Shown here in pieces: positions 24,555-49,870 of a stretch of 64,000 nucleotides of DNA (positions within the stretch are counted from its first letter, which is position 1; each line of letters starts with the position of its first letter). The stretch lies in assembly GCF_013364235.1 (NCBI RefSeq), contig NZ_CP054919.1, positions 6,263,001-6,327,000 on the forward strand, read 5' to 3'. Source of the DNA: Kitasatospora sp. NA04385 (GTDB taxonomy: Bacteria > Actinomycetota > Actinomycetes > Streptomycetales > Streptomycetaceae). The position numbers and the translations under genes were made by a program. The notes under the pieces are model-generated. The model did not search any database and was not told the DNA's origin. It was given only the letters and a program-made list of their open reading frames with translations.

Positions 24555-25181
24555 TTGGCGGCCGAACCGGCACGCTGGTACTTCTCCCTGCGCAGCCCGT
24601 ACTCGTGGCTGGCCTTCCGGGAGCTGACCGAGAACGCGCACGACGTCGCGGAGCGGATCGAATGGCGCCCGTACTGGGAGCCGGGCGGGGCGACCGCCCG
24701 GCTGCTGGCCGGGACGGACGTCCGGCTGCCCTACGTCCCGATGTCGAAGGAGAAGCACCTCTACATCCTGCAGGACGTCAAACGCCTCGCCGCCGAGCGG
24801 GGCCTGACGGTCGCCTGGCCGGTCGACACCGCGCCGGACTGGGACACCGCCCACCTCGGCTGGCTGGTCGCCTCGGACGCCGGACTGGGCCGCGAGTACC
24901 TCGGCCAGGTCTACCGGGCGCGCTTCGAACGCGGCCTGGACATCTCCGACCGGGCCGTGATCGCCGAGGCCGGCGCGGCGGCGGGCCTCGACCCGGACGC
25001 CGTCGGCAACGCCGCCGACGACCCGGCGATCCTGGCCCGCGGGGTCGAGGCCCTGCGCGCGCTCGGCCGCGACGGGGTGTTCGGGGTGCCGTTCTTCCTC
25101 CACGGGCCCAACCGCTACTGGGGCTCCGACCGGCTGGCCGGGTTCGTCGCGAGCGTCCGCGCGGAGGGGTCGGAGGGGTAG
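24555..25181 (+). CDS. DsbA-fold isomerase (2-hydroxychromene-2-carboxylate isomerase-like)
   Basis: A 208-residue protein of the GST-kappa/HCCA-isomerase family. The N-terminal strand-turn motif WYFSLRSPYSWLAF carries the conserved Ser, and VFGVPFFLHGPNRYWGSDRL is the typical C-terminal motif. Start: TTG 24555, 6 nt after AGGAG; no in-frame ATG fits. It is the last gene of the PKS operon. In clusters for cinnamoyl-lipid peptides an isomerase sets a Z double bond needed for ring closure of the polyene; a similar role is my inference. The alternative is redox chemistry. Confidence 0.8.
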   Translation: MAAEPARWYFSLRSPYSWLAFRELTENAHDVAERIEWRPYWEPGGATARLLAGTDVRLPYVPMSKEKHLYILQDVKRLAAERGLTVAWPVDTAPDWDTAHLGWLVASDAGLGREYLGQVYRARFERGLDISDRAVIAEAGAAAGLDPDAVGNAADDPAILARGVEALRALGRDGVFGVPFFLHGPNRYWGSDRLAGFVASVRAEGSEG

Positions 25182-25381
25182 CCGACCGGGGCGCCGGGGT
25201 ACCGCGTCGGTGGCATCAAGCTGACACGGACCGCCACCGGGCCGGGCCGCCGGGGCTAGCGTGGTCGCCACGGTACCGGGGGCCCGAGGCCGGCCGGTGC
25301 GGAGGGCGTGCTCCTCTCCGACGCCCGCACCCGGGCCGTGATCGCCCGGAAGGGGACGCGCGCTACCCGAGGAGCAGCACT

Positions 25382-27478
25382 GTGAGCGCCGCAGAATCAC
25401 CGCCCGTGACCGTCGCCGTGACGGCGGCCCTCAGCGCCCAGGCCGTGCCGTTCAGGCTGTTCGCCGTCCTGGTCGCGGCCGCCTCGTTCGTCGCCATCAT
25501 CGTCGGGATATCGGCGGTGTCCCGCCGGCTGCTGGGAATCCGGGTGGGCCCCCTGCGGGCGCTGTCGGCCGGCCTGGTCGCGGTCGCCGCGTCGATCGCC
25601 CTGGACCCAGTGTTCGAGGACCAGGGGCGGCCCGGCTTCCTGACCGTGCTGAAAGTCGCCCTGGCGGTGCTGGCCGCGATGGTCGCCCTGGTGTTCCTCG
25701 AGGTCTTCGTCCCGTACGGCGCCTGGGCGTGGCCGGTGCAGCTGTGGCGTGCCACGGCGCGCCGGCTCAGCCGCGCCGGCAGGTACGCGCAGCTCAGCCG
25801 GATCTTCTTCCGGCACGGGCTGGGACGGCTGCTGGGCGGCCGCAGCAGGCTCGAACAGGCTTTGCAGCCGGGCGAGTTCGGCGAGCGGTCGGCGCGTTCG
25901 GCCCGGCTGGCACTGGAGGAGTGCGGAGGGGCGTTCATCAAGCTCGGCCAGATGCTCTCCACCCGGCGCGACCTGCTGCCCCCGCACTTCGTCGAGGAGC
26001 TCAGCCGACTCCAGAGCGCCGTGACACCGGCACCCTGGCCGGAGGTGGAGGGGGTGCTCCGGCGCGAGCTGGGCAAGCCGGTGGAGGCCGTCTTCGAGTG
26101 GGTCGAACAGGTTCCGCTGGCGGCCGCGTCGATCGCCCAGGTCCACCGCGCCAAGCTGCGCGACGGGCCGGTGGTCGCCGTGAAGGTGCAGCGCCCCGGC
26201 ATCCGCGAGGTGGTCGAGCGGGACCTCGACATCGTCGTCGCGATGACCCGCAGCCTCCAGGAGCGGGCCCGGGGCACGTCCGCGCTCGGGCTGCGCGACC
26301 TGGGGACGGGGTTCGCCAAGTCGGTCCGGGAGGAGCTCGACTTCCGCATCGAGGCGCGCAACGCGGTGGCCGTCGCGACGGCCAGCGGCGGGCACGACGC
26401 CGACGCGCCGGTGCGCATCCCCCGCGTGTACCTCGAGTACACCACGGCCCACGTCCTGGTCCAGGAGTACCTGAAGGGCGTCACCCTGGACCGGGCGGGC
26501 GCGGTCGCCGACCACCGGGGGCTGGACCGGCGGGAGCTCGCCCGCCGGGTCTGCGGCGCCGTGATCCAGCAGATCCTGCGCGGCGGCGTCTTCCACGCGG
26601 ACCCGCACCCCGGCAACATCCTGCTGCTGGAGAGCGGGCAGATCGGACTGCTCGACTTCGGCTCGGTGGGGCGCATCGACCAGTCGGTCCAGCGGGCCAT
26701 CCGGGAGATGCTGTGGTCCGTCGACCGGGGCGACCCGTCCGGTCTGCACGACGCCCTGATCGACCTGCTGGGCGTGCGCGCGACCGGGGGCGGGGACCTG
26801 GTCGTCGACACGCTGCTGCTCGAACGCGAACTCGGCCAGTTCATGGCCCAGCACCTCGGTGTCGGCGCCAGGCCCGACGGGGACATGTTCGGCGCGCTCT
26901 TCCAGATCTTCGCCCGCTTCGGGCTGGTGGTGCCGCCGCAGGTCGCCGCGGTCTTCCGGGCGATGGCCACCCTGGAGGGGACGCTGAGCCTGCTCGCGGA
27001 CGACTTCAACCTGTTGGACGAGGGGCGGGCCATCGTGGTCGGGCAGATGGCGGACCAGCTGAGGTTCCGCGGCCGGTCCCGCACCGGTGGCGGCGCGGCG
27101 GGCATCAGGTCCGAGGTCACCGCGGCCGCCCAGGACGTGCTGCAGGAGGCGATGTCCGTCCTGCCCATCCTGCGGCGGCTGCCCCGGCGTGCCGAGCGGA
27201 TCAGCGCCTCCCTGGAGGAGGGCCGGCTCGCGGTGCGGGTCAGGGTGTTCGCCGACGAGCGCGAACGGCGCTTCGTGTCGGGCCTGATCCACCAGATGAC
27301 GGTCACGCTGCTCGCCGCCTGCACCGGCCTGATGGGGGTGCTCCTGCTCGTGTTCGGCACCGGACACGGCCCGCACGTCACCAGGGGCCTCGAACTGTTC
27401 CCGCTGATCGGCTACCAGACGCTCGCGGTGAGCGGAATCCTCATGCTGCGGGCCCTGTACACCGCCATGCGCCGCTGA
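25382..27478 (+). CDS. UbiB/ABC1-family protein kinase-like membrane protein
   Basis: A 698-residue ABC1/ADCK/UbiB protein. About three N-terminal membrane segments (residues 20-125) precede the kinase-like domain. The family-specific KxGQ motif is FIKLGQMLSTRRD; the Ala-rich loop is PLAAASIAQVHRAKL; the Lys is in VVAVKVQRPG; then FHADPHPGNILLL and LLDFGSVGRID. Two membrane helices end the protein. Relatives support isoprenoid-lipid or quinone metabolism as ATPases. Start: GTG 25382 with GAGGAG 7 nt upstream. It stands alone, 200 nt after the PKS operon. A cluster role is unproven. Confidence 0.85.
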   Translation: MSAAESPPVTVAVTAALSAQAVPFRLFAVLVAAASFVAIIVGISAVSRRLLGIRVGPLRALSAGLVAVAASIALDPVFEDQGRPGFLTVLKVALAVLAAMVALVFLEVFVPYGAWAWPVQLWRATARRLSRAGRYAQLSRIFFRHGLGRLLGGRSRLEQALQPGEFGERSARSARLALEECGGAFIKLGQMLSTRRDLLPPHFVEELSRLQSAVTPAPWPEVEGVLRRELGKPVEAVFEWVEQVPLAAASIAQVHRAKLRDGPVVAVKVQRPGIREVVERDLDIVVAMTRSLQERARGTSALGLRDLGTGFAKSVREELDFRIEARNAVAVATASGGHDADAPVRIPRVYLEYTTAHVLVQEYLKGVTLDRAGAVADHRGLDRRELARRVCGAVIQQILRGGVFHADPHPGNILLLESGQIGLLDFGSVGRIDQSVQRAIREMLWSVDRGDPSGLHDALIDLLGVRATGGGDLVVDTLLLERELGQFMAQHLGVGARPDGDMFGALFQIFARFGLVVPPQVAAVFRAMATLEGTLSLLADDFNLLDEGRAIVVGQMADQLRFRGRSRTGGGAAGIRSEVTAAAQDVLQEAMSVLPILRRLPRRAERISASLEEGRLAVRVRVFADERERRFVSGLIHQMTVTLLAACTGLMGVLLLVFGTGHGPHVTRGLELFPLIGYQTLAVSGILMLRALYTAMRR

Positions 27479-27497
27479 CGCCCCGCGCCGACCGGAA

Positions 27498-27534
27498 CGC
27501 CGGGGGCGGGCCACGACCGGGCCCGCCCCCGGCG
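27498..27534. terminator. bidirectional hairpin between convergent genes
   Basis: CGCCGGGGGCGGGCC (27498-27512) and GGCCCGCCCCCGGCG (27520-27534) form a perfect 15-bp stem with a 7-nt loop, between the UbiB-like gene and the last DsrE-like gene. Confidence 0.75.
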
Positions 27535-27557
27535 GTGGCGCGCGCACTGACGCCCGG

Positions 27558-27953
27558 TCAGAGGAAGCAGACCATCTCGTAGTCCGACCACGCCCGGGCG
27601 GACTCCTCGGCGGAGATCCGCTCGACCCCGTCGACCAGCCGGTCGGCCCCGGTCAGCCCGCAGGCGAGGAGACCCGGCTCCTCCACCCGGACCCGGATGC
27701 CCGCCGCGAGCAGCGCCAGGACGTCCCGCCGCGGATCGGCCGGCTGCTCGACGACCCGGCTCCCGAACCGCAGCGGCGCCACCCGCGCCCCGCGCGCCGC
27801 GTAGCTCGCCGCCTCGCCCCGCAGCAGGATGTCCACGCCGCCCATCTGCCGGTGCAGTTCCCGGACCAGGTAGAGGCTGTCGACGAACTGCTTCTCGACC
27901 GCGCCGCGGTAGCCGCGGTCGACGATGCCCAGCACCTTCGCCCGTTCGGTCAT
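27558..27953 (-). CDS. small DsrE-like protein (third of three)
   Basis: A 131-residue protein of probable DsrE/DsrF-like fold: a beta-alpha start (KVLGIVDRGYRGAVEKQF), a middle strand with DILLRGEAA, and Cys residues in GLLACGLTGADRL and near the C-terminus (MVCFL). Sulfur-relay proteins of this group carry persulfide on a Cys; whether these Cys do so is unknown. Start: ATG 27953, one base after the previous stop. It is the last gene of a three-gene minus-strand operon of DsrE-type proteins. No function is claimed beyond the fold. Confidence 0.65.
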   Translation of the reverse strand: MTERAKVLGIVDRGYRGAVEKQFVDSLYLVRELHRQMGGVDILLRGEAASYAARGARVAPLRFGSRVVEQPADPRRDVLALLAAGIRVRVEEPGLLACGLTGADRLVDGVERISAEESARAWSDYEMVCFL

Positions 27954-27954
27954 C

Positions 27955-28362
27955 TCAGATCACTCCGATCATCACGGTCTTGCCGGCCGCCGCGAGGTTC
28001 GCCGCGAACGCGTGCGGGGCGCGCATGACGACCTCCGGCACGTGGGTCGCGCCGCGGTCGTCGCTGCAGAACCGGCAGCCGTACCAGAAGAGCCGGTCGG
28101 GGAACTCGTCGAGCATCGCCCGGACCAGCGCGGCGGTCGTCGGGTGCCGCGCCGACAGGTCGGACAGGTCGCGGGGCTTGTACTCGCCGAGGGCCTCCTC
28201 GGTCAGCATCGTGGCGTAGCCGCAGGCCCAGACCTGGACCCGGCCGCCGCGTTCCAGCAGCGCCTGGACCAGCCTGAGCACGCTGGTGGCCAGGTCCGAC
28301 TGGTGGGGCGCGCCCATGAGGGTGATCAGCACGTCCGTGGGCGGCACCTGACGACGGGCCAT
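27955..28362 (-). CDS. small DsrE-like protein (second of three)
   Basis: A 135-residue protein with the DsrE-type pattern: DVLITLMGAPHQSDLATSVL at the first strand and helix, WACGYATML, and a Cys pair in WYGCRFCSDDRG. The fold of DsrE/TusD sulfur-carrier proteins is likely; the CRFC pair could also bind metal or form a disulfide. Start: ATG 28362 overlaps the previous stop by one base, so it is co-translated with the first gene of the trio. Confidence 0.65.
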   Translation of the reverse strand: MARRQVPPTDVLITLMGAPHQSDLATSVLRLVQALLERGGRVQVWACGYATMLTEEALGEYKPRDLSDLSARHPTTAALVRAMLDEFPDRLFWYGCRFCSDDRGATHVPEVVMRAPHAFAANLAAAGKTVMIGVI

Positions 28363-28700
28363 CAGTGCCACACCACGCGGACGTCCCGGTCGAGCACCAG
28401 CTCGGCCACGTCCTCCATGCCCACGGGCGCGGCGGCGGCGAGGACCGCGTCCGGGCGGATCCCGCGCTGGTCGAGGGAGAAGCGGTCCACGGTGAGCCGT
28501 CCGCCGGCGGCGAGGAACCCGTCGATCTCCGGCGTCCCGCCCAGGGCGAGCGAGACGGCGTCCTGGACGAGGAAGAGCGTGACGTCGTGCCCCTCGCCCG
28601 ACTGGACGGCGGCGTCCCGCAGGAACGCCAGGGCGGCTCCGTGCGAGGCCGATCGGCTCTCGACCAGGAGATAGCGCAGGGCCGCTGCGTTCGTGCTCAT
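28362..28700 (-). CDS. small DsrE-like protein (first of three)
   Basis: A 112-residue protein of the DsrE-like superfamily: LRYLLVESRSASHGAALAFL, then VTLFLVQDAVSLAL and a C-terminal strand ending in VVWH. There is no Cys, so it could be a structural partner in a heteromeric complex with the two following Cys-containing proteins, as in DsrEFH/TusBCD. Start: ATG 28700, with AAGGGAG 7 nt upstream on the minus strand. This is the head of the minus-strand operon; its 5' region is shared with the divergent membrane-protein gene. Confidence 0.65.
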   Translation of the reverse strand: MSTNAAALRYLLVESRSASHGAALAFLRDAAVQSGEGHDVTLFLVQDAVSLALGGTPEIDGFLAAGGRLTVDRFSLDQRGIRPDAVLAAAAPVGMEDVAELVLDRDVRVVWH

Positions 28701-28862
28701 CGGGGTGCTCCCTTGCTGGTGTCGGCAGGAGAAGGGGGCTCACGGGCTGGAGCCGGCCGTCCCGATTGAACGCGGGCGCGCGGGGGCGCGGCAGCCCCCC
28801 GGCATCAACCTGCCAGCCGGGAACGGCCCGGGTCGCCCCGTCCTCCTGGAGGGGGACGGAAG

Positions 28863-29432
28863 GTGGGACCTGTGAAGGATGCCGGAGCGGATCGAACGGC
28901 CCATCATGGGACCATGGTTGCCAATCAGCTCTCCCCGACCGTCCCCGCCCCCTTAGCACCGCCGCCGGGTCGATGGGCGGTGCTGGCGGCCAAGGCCGCG
29001 GCGCTCACCGCACTGCCGTCGGGGATCTGGCGCATCGTCATGGGCATCGGCATCCCGGTCGGGTTCGACACCTCGAACCTGGCGGTGCCCGGCTGGTTCT
29101 CGGTCCTCTGCATCGCCATGAGCCTGGCCACGGAGGGGCTCGCGCTGCTGACCCTGGGCCTGGTGCAGCCCTGGGGCGAGGTGGTTCCGGCCTGGATCCC
29201 GCTGATCGGCGGCAAGCGCGTCGCGCCGCTGGCGGCCGTCGTCCCGGCCCTGCTCGGCGCCGCGGCCCTGATGTGGCTGACGATCCCGCGGGCGGGCGGG
29301 TTCGGAGCGGCGGAAGGGGCCCCCAGCGGCCTCCCGCTCGTCGTCATGGACGCCTGCTACGCCCCGCTGCTGCTGTGGGGCCCACTGCTCGCCGTCGTCA
29401 CCGTCGCCTACTACCGCAGGCGCCGCGGCTGA
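28863..29432 (+). CDS. small hypothetical membrane protein
   Basis: A 189-residue protein with about four to five hydrophobic segments, of unknown function. The central motif VQPWGEVVPAWIPLIGGKRV is similar to HPWGQVFPRWTLPLAGRRV of the larger membrane protein at 9810-10829, so both belong to one uncharacterised family. Start: GTG 28863 has GGAGGGGG at 7-nt spacing; ATG 28914 is a shorter alternative that begins just before the conserved part. It is divergent from the DsrE-like trio and followed by a strong hairpin, so it is probably not part of the NRPS transcript. Confidence 0.65.
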   Translation: MGPVKDAGADRTAHHGTMVANQLSPTVPAPLAPPPGRWAVLAAKAAALTALPSGIWRIVMGIGIPVGFDTSNLAVPGWFSVLCIAMSLATEGLALLTLGLVQPWGEVVPAWIPLIGGKRVAPLAAVVPALLGAAALMWLTIPRAGGFGAAEGAPSGLPLVVMDACYAPLLLWGPLLAVVTVAYYRRRRG

Positions 29433-29756
29433 CCGCCGCCGGCGCGGACGACGACCACGGAACATCTCCTTTGACCGCACGGCCGGGAGGGTCACCACGA
29501 CCCTCCCGGCCGTGCTGTCCTGTGCTGCCCTGCACTGGCCCCGTGCTGCCCCGCGTGTGCCCCGTGCTGCCCGCGCCGACCGGCGGCCCGGGCCGGTGGC
29601 AGTTTCATGCAGTCGCCCTTGGCCCGCGCGGACCCCGGTGGAAGGGTGGCCGGAGGTTTCCAGGACCCCGCGCGCCGGTGGCCGCCGCAATCGCCGAGGA
29701 TTCCGGTTGCCGTTCCGGGTGAGTGCCGACCTCCATTCGACAGAGGGTTAACAACT
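29433..29756. other. 324-nt non-coding region before the NRPS genes
   Basis: It holds the 17-bp hairpin at 29477-29515, then a degenerate run of GTGCTGCC-like units at about 29511-29577 (GTGCTGTCC, GTGCTGCCC, GTGCTGCCCC, GTGCTGCCCG). About 175 nt without repeats follow, in which the NRPS promoter must lie. No convincing -35/-10 pair was recognised. Confidence 0.5.
29477..29515. terminator. strong hairpin terminator upstream of the NRPS operon
   Basis: GCACGGCCGGGAGGGTC (29477-29493) and its exact complement GACCCTCCCGGCCGTGC (29499-29515) form a 17-bp stem with loop ACCAC, 45 nt after the stop of the small membrane protein gene. It insulates the NRPS genes from upstream transcription. Confidence 0.8.
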
Positions 29757-46738
<16,982 letters not shown>

Positions 46739-46742
<4 letters not shown>

Positions 46743-49700
46743 GCAAGTCGAAGATCGAGGCCGTGCTGCCGCTGACGCCGCTGCAGGAGGGGCTGCTCTT
46801 CCACGCCCTGTACGACGAGCAGGGCCCGGACCTGTACGCGACCCAGTTCAGCCTCGACCTCGCCGGCCCGCTGGACACCGAGCGGTTGGCCGGGGCGGCC
46901 GACACGGTGATCCACCGGCACGCCAACCTCCGGGTGGGATTCCGCCACGAGCGGCTCGTCAACCCCGTCCAGGTCGTCCCCGCCAAGGTCCGCGTCCCGT
47001 GGAGCGTCGTCGACCTCTCCGCCCTCGGCGAGAGCGAGCGGGAGGCGGAGGCCAAGCGCCTGTGCGAGGAGGAGCGGGGCCGCCGCTTCGACCTGGCGCG
47101 CCCGCCGCTGGTCCGCTTCCTGGTGCTCAGGCTCGCGCCCGAGCTGTACCGGTTCGTCATGACGAACCACCACATCCTGCTGGACGGCTGGTCCGTACCC
47201 CTGCTCATGCGCGAGCTCTTCACCCTGTACGCCACCGGGGGCGACGCGACCGCGCTGCCCCGGGTGACGCCGTACCGGGACTACCTGGCCTGGCTCGGCA
47301 AGCGGGACCGCGAGGCCGCCAGGGAAGCGTGGCGGACGGCCCTGGGCGACGTGGAGGGACCGACCCTGCTCGGGCCGGCGGACGCGGTGCCCGCCCCGAC
47401 CACGCCGGAGCGCGTCTTCACCGATCTCACGCCCGAGTTCACGACGGCCCTGACCGGGCTGGCCCGGCGCAACGGCATCACCGTCAACAGCCTGGTCCAG
47501 GCCGCCTGGGCGGTGCTGCTCGGCGGGCTGACGGGGCAGGACGAGGTGGTCTTCGGCGCGACCGTCTCCGGCCGTCCGCCGGAGATCCCCGGCATCGAGA
47601 ACATGATCGGCCTGTTCCTCAACACGCTGCCCGTGTGCGTCCGGATGCGGCCCGACGAGTCGCTGATCGGACTCGCCACCCGCATCCAGGAGGAGCAGAC
47701 CCGGCTGCTGAGCCACCAGCACCTCGGCCTGGCGGAGATCCAGGCCCTGGTGGGGCGGGGCGAGCTGTTCGACACCCTGACCGTCTTCGAGAGCTACCCG
47801 ATCGACTCCGAGGCCGCCAAGCTGCCCGGGACCGGGCTGAGCGTCGTCGGGAACGACGGCACGGACTTCAGCCACTACCCGATCACCTTCTTCGCCATCC
47901 CGGGCGAGCGGCTGCACCTGCGGCTCTCCTACCGCCCCGACCTGTTCGAGCGCGACGTCGTCGACGGGATGCTCCAGCGTTTGCGGGTGGTGTTGGGGGC
48001 TTTGGTGGAGGGGCCCGGGGTGTTGGTGGGTCGGGTGGGTGTGGTGTTGCCGTCGGAGCGTGGGCGGTTGTTGGGTGAGTGGTCGTCGGGTGCTGGTGTG
48101 GGTGCTGGTGTGGGTGTGGGTGTGGGGTTGTCGGGTTCGGTGCAGGGGGTGTTTGCGGAGCGGGTGGCGGAGGCTCCGGATGCGGTGGCGTTGGTGTGTG
48201 GGGGTGTCGAGGTTTCGTACGGGGAGTTGGATGCGCGGTCGAATCGGTTGGCGCGTCGTCTGGTGGCTTCGGGGGTGGGTGCGGAGTCGTTGGTGGCGTT
48301 GTTGATGGATCGTTCGGTGGATGTGGTGGTGGCGACGTTGGCGGTGTTGAAGGCCGGTGGTGCGTATGTGCCGTTGGACGGTCGTGCGCCGGTGGGTCGG
48401 TTGGTGTCGGTGGTGGCGGGGACTGCGGCGTCGGTGGTGTTGGCGGATGCGGGTTCGTTGTCGGTGGCGGGTGAGGTGGTGGCGGCTGCGGGTGGTGTGG
48501 CCGAGGTGGTGTTGGTGGGTGTGGGTGATGGTTTGTCGGAGTGGTCGGCTGAGGGTTTGGGGGTGGTGGGTGAGTCGGGGGCGTTGGCGTATGTGATGTT
48601 CACGTCGGGGTCGTCGGGGGTGCCCAAGGGTGTGGCGGTGGCGCATGGGGATGTGTTGGCGTTGGTGTCGGATTCGGCGTTCGGGGGTGGGGCGCATGAG
48701 CGGGTGCTGGTGCATTCGCCGCATGCGTTCGATGCGTCGACGTACGAGGTGTGGGTGCCGTTGTTGTCGGGTGGTACGGCGGTCATCGCTCCGCCCGGCG
48801 AACTCGACGTGGCCACGCTGACCCGGGTGATCGAAGAGGAGGACGTCACCGGCCTGTGGATGACGGCCGGTCTGTTCCGTCTGGTGGCGGAGGAGGCGCC
48901 GCAGGCGTTCGCCGGTGTCCGCCAGGTGTGGACCGGCGGCGACGTCGTGCCCGCGGAGGCCGTGAAGCGGGTTCTCGAGGTGTGCCCCGGGACCACGGTG
49001 GTGGACGGCTACGGTCCGACGGAGACGACGACGTTCGCGACGTCGTTCCCGATGGAGTCGGTGGGGGCGGTGCCGGAGGTGGTGCCGATCGGCCGGCCGC
49101 TGGACGGCATGCGCACGTACGTGCTGGACGGTGCGTTGCGGTTGGTGGTGCCGGGTGTGGTGGGTGAGTTGTACATCGCGGGCGAGGGGGTGGCGCGCGG
49201 GTACCTGAACCGTCCGGGTCTGACGGGGGAGCGTTTCGTCGCGGATCCGTTCGGGCCGGGGGGTTCGCGGATGTATCGCACGGGTGATCTGGTGCGGTGG
49301 GGTGCGGGGGGTGTGCTGGAGTTCGTGGGCCGGGCGGATTTCCAGGTGAAGGTGCGTGGTTTCCGGATCGAGTTGGGTGAGATCGAGGCGGCGGTCGCCG
49401 GTTTCGAGGGTGTGGCGCAGGCGGTGGTGCTGGTGCGTGAGGACCGGCCCGGTGACAAGCGGATCGTGGCCTACGTGGTGCCGAAGCACGGTGTCGTGCC
49501 GGTGCCGGAGCTGCGGGCGTACGTGCGGTCGGTGCTGCCGGAGTACATGGTGCCGTCGGTGTTCGTGGAGCTGGCGGCGCTGCCGTTGACGCCGAACGGG
49601 AAGCTGGACCGCAAGGCGCTGCCGGTGCCCGGTGGGTCGGGCGCCGCGCACGCCGCAGGAGGAGATCCTGTGCAGCCTCTTCACCGAGGTGCTGGGGGTC

Positions 49701-49861
49701 GACGGCGTCGGTGTCGACGACGGTTTCTTCGAGCTGGGCGGTCATTCGCTGCTGGCGACGCGTCTGGTGTCTCGGGTGCGTTCGGTGTTCGGGGTGGAGG
49801 TGCCGATCCGGGCGGTGTTCGAGGCGCCGACGGTGGCGGGTCTGGCGGCGCGGATCGGTGA
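46739..49861 (+). CDS. nonribosomal peptide synthetase 2, 5' part (C-A, then frameshift)
   Basis: A 1040-residue reading: short docking segment (MSKSKIEAVLPLTP), C5 (about 46763-48090, HHILLDG) and a complete A5 (48130-49620, ending in NGKLDRKALPVPG). The last ~75 residues (after 49630) are non-homologous Arg/Gly-rich sequence caused by a frameshift. The carrier domain that should follow is intact in the +1 frame from 49632 on and continues to the window end. In the intact state this and the following entry would be one protein. The A5 pocket DAYWWGGTFK suggests Val. Start: ATG 46739, coupled by ATGA to NRPS 1. Confidence 0.85.
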
Positions 49862-49870
49862 TGCGGACGG
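46760..49870 (+). other. NRPS module 5: C-A(Val)-T, broken by a frameshift before T
   Basis: C5 belongs to the SPLQEGLLFH subtype, otherwise found here only after E domains. A5 pocket residues from FDASTYE, LWMTAG, VWTGGD and DGYGPTETTTF give DAYWWGGTFK, the same as A8. T5 (49656-49870, GGHSL, Ser codon 49746) is in a different frame from A5. Confidence 0.75.
47975..48790 (+). repeat. duplicated G/T-rich block, copy in A5
   Basis: Partner of 40285-41090. The only clear length difference is two extra hexanucleotide units in the Gly-Val linker near 48090-48125. Identity resumes after the pocket region, from about 49010 (partner 41310) to about 49200. Confidence 0.85.

Noticed and set aside
25182..25381. 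A promoter for the UbiB-like gene (CTGACA near 25223 and TAGCGT near 25258)
   Set aside because: The spacing is about 30 nt, too long for a sigma-70-like promoter.
49632..49660. GTG 49632 as the true start of an independent NRPS beginning with a carrier domain
   Set aside because: No ribosome-binding site. The sequence before it is the conserved A5-T5 linker in another frame, and the upstream gene would end in nonsense. A frameshift is the simpler reading, though the possibility is noted.
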